DNA of 6,552 nt. Source: JAAYAY01 sp964429355. Its GTDB lineage: Bacteria > Planctomycetota > Planctomycetia > Pirellulales > Thermoguttaceae. The stretch spans positions 1 to 6,552 of the forward strand of contig CAYSCH010000478.1 in assembly GCA_964429355.1 (NCBI GenBank), given 5' to 3'. Below, in pieces: positions 1 through 6,552 of the stretch (positions within the stretch are counted from its first letter, which is position 1; each line of letters begins with the position of its first letter). Position numbers and translations under genes: made by a program. Below the pieces are notes generated by a model. It ran no database searches. It saw only the letters and a list, made by a program, of their open reading frames with translations, and was not told where the DNA came from.

Positions 1-144
1 TGGAAGCCACGATTGATGGCTAATTGTCATGCCTAAGCCTTCTGACCTCTGCGTCCGCTCACCCGCCGCAACGCGGCGGGTGAGCGGACGCAGAGGTCAG
101 TCGGGAGCGGCCGGAAGATTAGTAGCGATCAATCGTCGCTTCCA
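1..144. repeat. Nested imperfect palindrome with a perfect 28-bp core stem
   Basis: Bases 42-69 and 73-100 are exact reverse complements (28 of 28), separated only by AAC at 70-72. Around this core, bases 1-22 and 123-144 are also reverse complements at 20 of 22 positions; the mismatches are 8/137 and 18/127. The two arm pairs share nearly the same centre, so this is one nested structure of at least 144 bases. It may continue left of the window, since base 1 still pairs with base 144. The intervening stretches 23-41 and 101-122 do not pair well. No T-run follows the core on either strand, so a simple intrinsic terminator is unlikely. It could be a REP-like or MITE-like intergenic element, or an mRNA 3' structure of a gene outside the window. 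The geometry is seen directly; the identity is unknown. Confidence 0.8.
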
Positions 145-148
145 CTCA

Positions 149-269
149 CACAAGGAGATCACTGAAAAAGTGCCCGGACTCGACGTAAGTCCTTATTTCT
201 CGGTCGACGAGACGACGAACAATAAGGACTTACGTCAACGGAACTGACTTTTTCAGTGATCTCACAAGG
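149..269. mobile_element. MITE-like palindromic insertion (element 156-262) with flanking 7-bp direct repeats
   Basis: Bases 156-171 (AGATCACTGAAAAAGT) and 247-262 are perfect 16-bp terminal inverted repeats. CACAAGG occurs immediately outside them at 149-155 and 263-269, as expected for a target-site duplication. The outermost bases G155 and C263 also pair, so the boundary could be read one base further out with a shorter duplication. Inside, 182-197 and 221-236 form a second perfect 16-bp inverted repeat (GACGTAAGTCCTTATT on the left). Its 23-base loop contains a 5-bp hairpin (198-202 with 208-212). The 10-base stretches 172-181 and 237-246 between the outer and inner stems do not pair. The element is 107 bp and too small to encode a transposase, so if mobile it would be non-autonomous. 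The parent insertion-sequence family cannot be named from this sequence alone. Confidence 0.72.
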
Positions 270-544
270 TGGGTGGCGGCGCTGGAGTCTCTCCTTGAAT
301 CACGCAAGGCCATTTAGCCTGGCGGAAGACGATCGGGCTCGCCGACGGTTTCGCAATCGGCCCGATGTCCTGCGCGCCAGTGGTCTGCCTGTAACGCCTG
401 CAACAACGGGATGGACTCCCTTCCCACAGGCGTCACACTTCCGACCGGATCGAGGCCAATTACTGCCCCAATCCGCCCGAAAAAACCTATAGCGCCGACT
501 TCGCGCAGAGCATTTGGCAATCCTTGAACAAAGCGAGATTGGCC
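270..544. other. Region upstream of the acetyltransferase gene with no recognised feature
   Basis: I see no convincing gene, RNA, promoter or Shine-Dalgarno sequence here. Reading frames exist on both strands but none resembles a protein I recognise. The frame used by the downstream acetyltransferase is already open from 395, after an in-frame TAA at 392-394, with a TTG at 524 and the first ATG at 545. A TTGAAT resembling a -35 box lies at 295-300 and a TATAGC resembling a -10 box at 488-493. Neither has a partner at the right spacing, so no promoter is called. Confidence 0.5.
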
Positions 545-1792
545 ATGGGGGGCACAGCCAAGTTCGATGCACCCAATTCCAAGGACACAGAGTCCATCCC
601 TCGCACGCCGGCGGCAATCGACAGGCTGCCCACATCGAAGTCCGCCGCCCGCCCCGACGTCGTCGAGATTCAGCGGGTCGCAACCCGTCGCTCGCTCGAT
701 ACCTTTGTCAGGTTCCCGTGGCGGATCTATGCGAACGACCCCGCCTGGGTACCTCCGTTGATTCACGACGTCAAGGAATTCCTCAACCCTCGGAAGCACC
801 CATTCTATCTGCATGGTGAGGCATCGGCGTTTCTGGCCGTTCGCAGGGGTGAACCGGTCGGACGCATCCTTGCAAGTGACGATCCTCTCCGAGTCAAGGA
901 ATCCGGGGAGAACCGTGGCTGCTTCGGAATGTTCGAATCGATCAACGACCCCTTGGTTGCCCGGCACCTGATCGACGCTGCCTCCGACTGGTTGCGGGCC
1001 CGTGGCCGATCCTCGATGCTCGGCCCCATCGACTATTCGAATAATTACCCCTGCGGGTTGCTCATCGACGGGTTCGATACGCCCCCCCGTTACATGATGA
1101 ATCACAACCCGCCGTACTATGCCGGCCTGTTGACCGCCAGCGGCCTGGAAAAGTCGAAGGACCTCTATGCGTGGTGGTTCGTCGATCCCCACGACATCCT
1201 CGCCAAGTGGCGCCGTCTGGCCGAACGGGCAGCCCGGCGCGATGCGGTCACCATCCGCACATTCAACCGAAAAGACTTCGACAACGAGGTCCGACGCTGC
1301 CAGCAGGTCTACCACGGCACCCAGAAGGACTCGTGGGCCTACACTCGCCTGACGGAGGCCGAGTTCCAGTACATGGCCCGTCGCATGGCCCAGTTCGGCA
1401 TCTCCGATCAGGTTCTCCTTGCGGAGGTCGATGGCAAGCCCGTCGGGTTCTCGATCACCCTGCCCGACATCAATGAGGCCATCAAGCCCCTCAACGGGCG
1501 TCTGGTCCGCTTCGGACTTCCAATCGGCGCAATTCGTCTCGCCTTCGGAATTCGCCACATCAAGACCGCCCGCATGCTCGTTCTCTGCGTCCTCGATGGC
1601 TATCGCCACCGCGGCATCGGAGAACTCCTCGTCCTCAACACCCTCGAATACGGGAAACTCTCCATCGGCTACACCGGTGCCGAACTCGGCTGGACGGCCG
1701 AAGGCAACGACGCCATCGATCGCGTCATCGAGCGAGTCGGTGCCAAACGCTACAAGACCTATCGTGTCTACGAGAAGTCGCTGACGTTGTGA
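545..1792 (+). CDS. GNAT-family N-acetyltransferase, YghO-like
   Basis: A cytoplasmic protein of about 415 residues, expected from its fold to transfer an acyl group from acyl-CoA to an amine; the substrate is unknown. Counting from ATG 545, the N-terminal half carries motifs I associate with the YghO-like group: FVRFPWRIY near 54-62, WVPPL at 68-72, GEPVGRI near 102-108 and GPIDYSNN at 160-167. The C-terminal half holds the acetyl-CoA-binding signature YRHRGIG at 353-359, which fits the R/Q-x-x-G-x-G/A loop, followed by a GAELGWTAEGN segment and a basic end (AKRYKTYRVYEK). The first 40 or so residues look unconserved and low in structure. ATG 545 is preferred over TTG 524, but neither has a Shine-Dalgarno sequence. 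The gene converges on the propeller gene, with 78 bases between the stop codons. Membership in the GNAT superfamily is fairly sure; the precise function is not. Confidence 0.85.
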   Translation: MGGTAKFDAPNSKDTESIPRTPAAIDRLPTSKSAARPDVVEIQRVATRRSLDTFVRFPWRIYANDPAWVPPLIHDVKEFLNPRKHPFYLHGEASAFLAVRRGEPVGRILASDDPLRVKESGENRGCFGMFESINDPLVARHLIDAASDWLRARGRSSMLGPIDYSNNYPCGLLIDGFDTPPRYMMNHNPPYYAGLLTASGLEKSKDLYAWWFVDPHDILAKWRRLAERAARRDAVTIRTFNRKDFDNEVRRCQQVYHGTQKDSWAYTRLTEAEFQYMARRMAQFGISDQVLLAEVDGKPVGFSITLPDINEAIKPLNGRLVRFGLPIGAIRLAFGIRHIKTARMLVLCVLDGYRHRGIGELLVLNTLEYGKLSIGYTGAELGWTAEGNDAIDRVIERVGAKRYKTYRVYEKSLTL

Positions 1793-1796
1793 TGGA

Positions 1797-1815
1797 AGGT
1801 TGGCCCCGCCAACCT
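1797..1815. terminator. Short hairpin between convergent genes, possible weak terminator
   Basis: AGGTTGGC at 1797-1804 pairs perfectly with GCCAACCT at 1808-1815 around a CCC loop. It begins 4 bases after the acetyltransferase stop and lies 55 bases beyond the propeller stop on the other strand, so it could serve either transcript. No T-run follows on either strand, which weakens the call as an intrinsic terminator. Confidence 0.4.
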
Positions 1816-1870
1816 GGTATTCGAAAGGGAAGGAGTTGTCGCCGTTGTCGAGGGTGACCCCTTCGTCTTG

Positions 1871-3172
1871 TTACCGTTTCTTGTCGATCCGGTATACGGC
1901 CGTTTTCGTCCGCAGGATCAGCGACCCATCCACCACGGCAGGCGAAGCCATGAACCCATCCGCCAACTGGTTGACGGCCAGAACCTCGTACTGCGGGGAG
2001 GCGGCGATCACGGTCGTCTTGCCCGTTTCGTCGCAGAAGTAGATCCGCCCCTCGGCGTGAATCGGCGAGGCGGAGAAATTTCCGCCAAGTCGCTCTCGCC
2101 ATATCTCGTCGCCGGTCTTGGCGGCAACACATGCAGCAACACCATTGTCGTCGACCATGTAGATGTGATCCCCGATCAAAATCGGCGAACTGCGGTGCGG
2201 CACAGCTCGATCGTACCTCCAGACGACGTGACTATCCGTCACGCAGCCCTGGCCGTCTGGACGAACGGCCCAGAGTTCCCGGCCGGTACCCATGGCAACG
2301 AAAACCAGGCCATGCCCCAGAACCGGCCGGCTGGAGCCGGAATGGCATCCGGGTTTCTCCACCCGCCAGATTTCCTTTCCGGTTCCCGGTTCGTAGCCAT
2401 AGAGAGCCATCGAGCCGAGGCTGATCAGAACAGGCTTGCCATCCACTTCGGCGATCACCGGCGTTGAGAAGGCCTTGCGAAAATCCCCATCACGTGTCGG
2501 GCCCCCCGTTTCCGGATCGGTATCCCCAAAATCGACGGTTCGCTCCGTTTGCCAGACCGTCTGGCCAGTCTTCTTGTCCAGGGCGACGACGTATTGCCGG
2601 TCGCTCCCGTCGTAATGCTGGATCAGCAGGTCCCCATAGAGGAACGGCGAGGATCCAGGCCCGCGAAAATGGTTGCAGACTAAGTCGGTCCGCTGCCAGA
2701 TCACATCGCCCGACTCCGAATCAAGGCAGCCGATGAACGGCGATCCGAAGGTCACATAGACACGACCGTCCTCAAGAACCGGCGACGGTGAGCCGTAAGA
2801 ATTGAACGGATGGCAATATTGTGGAGCCGCCAAGGTCCGCAATACTTTGCGGATCAGGATCTTGCCGGACTCGCGATCGACGCAGAGAGCCACCAGTTGG
2901 GTTCCGTCCTCCGCAGCGTCGGTCAACCAGATGCGGTTCTTCCACACCACCGGCGAAGACCAGGCCTTTCCGGGAACGGGGGTCTTCCAGACGACGTTCT
3001 CCGACTCGCTCCACTCCACCGGCAGCCCGACAGCATCGCTGTGCCCCTGGTTCGCGGGCCCCCGGTAGCTCGGCCAAATGTCGCCGGCACACACCGAGAG
3101 ACTCATCGCCACAAGAAGACCCAGAGCCATGGTAACACCCAACCGTTCAGAGAATCGATGATGCGCGCGCAT
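1871..3172 (-). CDS. Exported PQQ-like beta-propeller repeat protein
   Basis: A 433-residue protein predicted to be exported. Residues 1-30 look like a Sec signal peptide: a basic start (RAHHRFSER), a hydrophobic core (about VTMALGLLVAMSLSV), and likely cleavage after Cys28-Ala29. The Leu-Ser-Val-Cys preceding the site is a poor lipobox, so a lipoprotein is less likely. The mature part opens with DIWPSYRGPANQG, a variant of the W-P-x-x-R-G-P start common in planctomycete propeller proteins. PQQ/YVTN-type blade repeats follow: DRESGKI (99-105), DSESGDVIWQ (151-160), DKKTGQTVWQ (199-208), EPGTGKEIWR (261-270) and AAKTGDEIWR (350-359). Several S-x-P strands such as WSSPV, GSPSPV and SSPIL fit a closed propeller of seven or eight blades. 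No catalytic domain is fused, so a scaffold or binding role is inferred and cofactor use is unproven. AGGAGA at 3190-3185 lies 12 bases before the ATG. Confidence 0.9.
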   Translation of the reverse strand: MRAHHRFSERLGVTMALGLLVAMSLSVCAGDIWPSYRGPANQGHSDAVGLPVEWSESENVVWKTPVPGKAWSSPVVWKNRIWLTDAAEDGTQLVALCVDRESGKILIRKVLRTLAAPQYCHPFNSYGSPSPVLEDGRVYVTFGSPFIGCLDSESGDVIWQRTDLVCNHFRGPGSSPFLYGDLLIQHYDGSDRQYVVALDKKTGQTVWQTERTVDFGDTDPETGGPTRDGDFRKAFSTPVIAEVDGKPVLISLGSMALYGYEPGTGKEIWRVEKPGCHSGSSRPVLGHGLVFVAMGTGRELWAVRPDGQGCVTDSHVVWRYDRAVPHRSSPILIGDHIYMVDDNGVAACVAAKTGDEIWRERLGGNFSASPIHAEGRIYFCDETGKTTVIAASPQYEVLAVNQLADGFMASPAVVDGSLILRTKTAVYRIDKKR

Positions 3173-3401
3173 GATGACACGGTTTCTCCTGAATCGCGCT
3201 CGACGGCAGCTACTGAGCCGCTCAGATGGCGTGCATTATAGACGGTCCAGCGGCACGAAGAAACATCGTCGCGGAACGGTCGGCACAAGCCAGCGGAACT
3301 CGCAAAGAAGCCACTTCTCAAACGCCACTGGGGACCGATCCCCCTTCCCTTCGCCGTGCTCCGAAGAAGGCGAGTCAGTCCCCATAGACTCCTGACAAGT
3401 C
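3173..3401. other. Spacer between the propeller and sigma genes
   Basis: This 229-base gap should hold the propeller gene's promoter and the end of the sigma transcript, both on the minus strand. The only clear signals are a Shine-Dalgarno-like AGGAGA (complement of 3185-3190) and the compound hairpin at 3329-3384. I could not find a well-spaced -35/-10 pair and saw no convincing small gene. Confidence 0.5.
3329..3384. repeat. Compound hairpin downstream of the sigma gene
   Basis: TGGGGAC at 3329-3335 pairs with GTCCCCA at 3378-3384. Inside it, 3343-3353 pairs with 3362-3370 as a 9-bp stem with a two-base bulge at 3348-3349 and an 8-base loop at 3354-3361. On the minus strand the structure starts 17 bases after the sigma stop codon and could mark the transcript's 3' end. 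No T-run follows, so factor-independent termination is doubtful. Its modular form also resembles a dispersed REP-like palindrome. Confidence 0.55.
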
Positions 3402-4250
3402 CTAGTTCTTGGGACCTTCCAGGCTGTCGGCCAGCTTGTTGAGTGCTTCCGTTTCGATCTGGCGAACTCGCTCTCGCGTCAGCCCCAGGCTCTCCCCAAT
3501 CTCCTTGAGCGTCCGCGGCTCGTGGTTGTCCAGGCCAAATCGCATCCGCAGCACGGTCGCTTCCCGCGGATCCATGATCTGAAGCTGCTCGAGCACGTGC
3601 TTCATGTTGTCGTGCTCGACCAACTCCTCCTCCGGCGTCCGGCTCCGTTCGTCCATCACCATCTCGCCGAGTGACCATCCCGCTTCCGCCTGGTCGGTCT
3701 GCGGCGTGAGATTGTAGATCTTGATGGCCTTCTTGATGATCGGGAGCTTCTTGCGGGGCAGTCCCAAGACTCGGGCAATTTCTTCCGGAGTGGGCGTGCG
3801 GCCGAGCTCCTCGCCCAGCCGGGTGCTTGCGCGGCGCCACTTCGAAAGAAGTTCCACCATGTAGGCCGGAATTCGGATCGTCTTGGCCGAATTGATCAGA
3901 GCACGTTTGATCGACTGCTTGATCCAATAGCTGGCATAGGTCGAAAAACGCGTCCCCATCGCCGGATCGAAACCTTCCACCGCTCGCAGCAATCCCAGGT
4001 TGCCTTCCTCGATCAGATCCTGCAGCCCCAAACCTTTACCGGTATAACCACGGGCAATGTTCACCACCAGACGAAGGTTGGCGCGAACCATGCGGTCCCT
4101 CGCCTCGGCACTTCCCTCGCCAATGGCGACGGCCAACTCCTGCTCATCTGCCGGTGTGAGCAATCGCGTTTCGTTGATCTCGCGGAGATAGGTCTCCAGG
4201 GGGGACTGGACCGTTGTCTCCGCTTGGTCGTTTTGCAGGGCGTCGTTCAT
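3402..4250 (-). CDS. RNA polymerase sigma-70 family factor, RpoD/RpoS-like without region 1.1
   Basis: A 282-residue sigma factor that would direct RNA polymerase to promoters. Region 1.2 is SPLETYLREINETRLLTPADEQELA (16-40). Region 2 spans about 52-122, with the core-binding DLIEEGNLGLLRAVEGFDP (78-96) and the -10 melting and recognition segment RFSTYASYWIKQSIKRALI (101-119). Region 3 runs roughly from TIRIPAYM (124-131) to 205. Region 4 ends in the helix-turn-helix TLKEIGESLGLTRERVRQIE (247-266), which resembles the -35 reader of primary sigmas. It lacks the acidic region 1.1 and is much shorter than typical housekeeping RpoD, so it is better viewed as a group 2 alternative sigma. It is not an ECF factor, since regions 1.2 and 3 are present. 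No anti-sigma gene adjoins it. The ATG at 4250 is supported by conserved sequence beginning soon after, though no Shine-Dalgarno sequence is visible. Its regulon cannot be read from this window. Confidence 0.95.
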   Translation of the reverse strand: MNDALQNDQAETTVQSPLETYLREINETRLLTPADEQELAVAIGEGSAEARDRMVRANLRLVVNIARGYTGKGLGLQDLIEEGNLGLLRAVEGFDPAMGTRFSTYASYWIKQSIKRALINSAKTIRIPAYMVELLSKWRRASTRLGEELGRTPTPEEIARVLGLPRKKLPIIKKAIKIYNLTPQTDQAEAGWSLGEMVMDERSRTPEEELVEHDNMKHVLEQLQIMDPREATVLRMRFGLDNHEPRTLKEIGESLGLTRERVRQIETEALNKLADSLEGPKN

Positions 4251-4457
4251 TGTGCGAGTCGGTCGATGGTGTGATCTGGAACTGGGGGAGCCGCTACCAA
4301 GGCCCCGGCTGTTTCATGCATTGGCCGCAGGATGTCTCACACGGGGAGTGAGGGCTTCCCAAGGTAGAGAAGCTATCGACCCAATCCAGGAGGACTCTAC
4401 AGCCAGGCGAACTTTTGACGAGGTGGACCGGATGTGTGCGAGGTGCCGACCGTAGGG

Positions 4458-4496
4458 AAAAGAACGACCCCACCGGAACCACTCCGGTGGGGTCGT
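4458..4496 (-). terminator. Intrinsic terminator of rpsA
   Basis: Read on the minus strand, a perfect 14-bp GC-rich stem (4496-4483 with 4477-4464) closes a 5-base loop and is followed by TTCTTTT at 4464-4458. This is the classic stem plus T-tract of a factor-independent terminator. It lies about 134 bases past the rpsA stop codon and separates rpsA from the sigma gene. On the plus strand the hairpin is followed by TAATAGACG, so it does not look bidirectional. Confidence 0.85.
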
Positions 4497-4571
4497 AATA
4501 GACGACGCGATTAATCTTCGTAAGTCAGGGCGATAACACGCACAATCAGACCGGATTCACTGCCGGTCAGA

Positions 4572-4610
4572 CCGGCTTTCCGGCATGCCCTGTGTTCCGG
4601 AAACAGCCGG
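4572..4610 (-). other. Hairpin in the rpsA 3' untranslated region
   Basis: Bases 4572-4583 pair with 4597-4610 as a 12-bp stem with a two-base bulge (A4603, C4604) and a 13-base loop. It begins about 20 bases after the rpsA stop. The adjacent sequence offers competing pairings, 4549-4554 with 4563-4568 and 4562-4567 with 4571-4576, and TCAGACCGG occurs twice (4546-4554, 4567-4575). There is no T-run, so mRNA 3' protection is more plausible than termination. Confidence 0.5.
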
Positions 4611-4629
4611 CAACTCGTCGTTGCCGACC

Positions 4630-6462
<1,833 letters not shown>

Positions 6463-6552
6463 AACCGAGTACTAGCTTCCTAAACGTAAGAAGCGATGGG
6501 CAAAACATTTACGAGAGATGCTCCGAGATGAACCCAGCGGTTCGAAAGTCCC
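6463..6552 (-). promoter_or_regulatory. rpsA leader, partial
   Basis: The 90 bases upstream of rpsA contain an AGGAAG (complement of 6476-6481), 13 bases before the start codon. A weak CGTAA/TTACG pair (6509-6513 with 6485-6489) encloses a 19-base loop. No well-spaced promoter is visible and the window ends here, so the promoter probably lies further upstream. S1 commonly represses its own synthesis through its leader in enterobacteria, but nothing here proves that control. Confidence 0.35.

Larger units (their letters stand above)
4251..4629. other. Spacer between rpsA and the sigma gene
   Basis: A 379-base non-coding gap. It holds two hairpins downstream of rpsA (4572-4610 and the terminator at 4464-4496), and roughly 210 bases that should contain the sigma gene's promoter and leader on the minus strand. 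No well-spaced -35/-10 pair stands out. The short open frames here look unlike proteins and are not called. Confidence 0.6.

Noticed and set aside
29..247. Small open frame across both palindromic elements
   Set aside because: Most of it is inverted-repeat sequence, so the frame is a by-product of the palindromes.
42..263. CRISPR array or integron attC site
   Set aside because: There are no regularly spaced direct repeats, and the two palindromes have unrelated sequences; no integrase or cas gene is present in the window.
314..1609. Long open frame of 431 codons on the minus strand opposite the acetyltransferase gene
   Set aside because: It mirrors the codon pattern of the plus-strand gene, shows no recognisable domain, and the plus-strand product has clear GNAT motifs.
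3103..3927. Open frame on the minus strand overlapping the 3' half of the sigma gene and the following spacer
   Set aside because: It is out of frame with the conserved sigma regions 2.4 to 4.2 and its product looks like a low-complexity artefact.
4252..4482. Short open frames on both strands between rpsA and the sigma gene
   Set aside because: One begins inside the terminator stem, none has a ribosome-binding site, and none resembles a known small protein.
6485..6513. Possible hairpin in the rpsA leader (CGTAA/TTACG)
   Set aside because: Only five base pairs enclose a 19-base loop, which is easily explained by chance; not claimed as a regulatory element on its own.

Overview
The window reads as chromosomal DNA from a planctomycete, probably from the Pirellulales/Planctomycetales side. 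The grounds are the secreted PQQ-type beta-propeller protein with a WPSYRGP-like opening, weak or absent Shine-Dalgarno sequences, an S1 protein starting MFNRNLIRG, and a short primary-type sigma factor. This placement is inference from protein style; no rRNA or tRNA gene is present to confirm it.

Three genes lie on the minus strand, in transcription order: rpsA (ribosomal protein S1, six S1 domains, 6462-4630), a compact sigma-70 factor with regions 1.2 to 4.2 (4250-3402), and an exported PQQ-like beta-propeller protein (3172-1871). The gaps between them are 379 and 229 bases. The first gap carries a convincing intrinsic terminator for rpsA, so these are probably separate transcription units and not one tight operon. 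A GNAT-family acetyltransferase of the YghO-like type (545-1792, plus strand) converges on the propeller gene, with a short hairpin between the two stop codons. No pathway links all four genes. S1 and the sigma factor both belong to the information-processing machinery.

The most unusual stretch is the first 270 bases, which hold two adjacent palindromic structures and no gene I can support. Bases 1-144 form a nested inverted repeat with a perfect 28-bp stem around a 3-base loop. Bases 156-262 form a 107-bp element with 16-bp perfect terminal inverted repeats, flanked by the direct repeat CACAAGG on both sides. This is the layout of a MITE-like insertion with a 7-bp target duplication. Inside it is a second perfect 16-bp palindrome with a small apical hairpin.

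I see no CRISPR array, phage module, toxin-antitoxin pair or new defence system. The coding part is ordinary housekeeping and accessory content; the palindromic elements are the best candidates for something undescribed.
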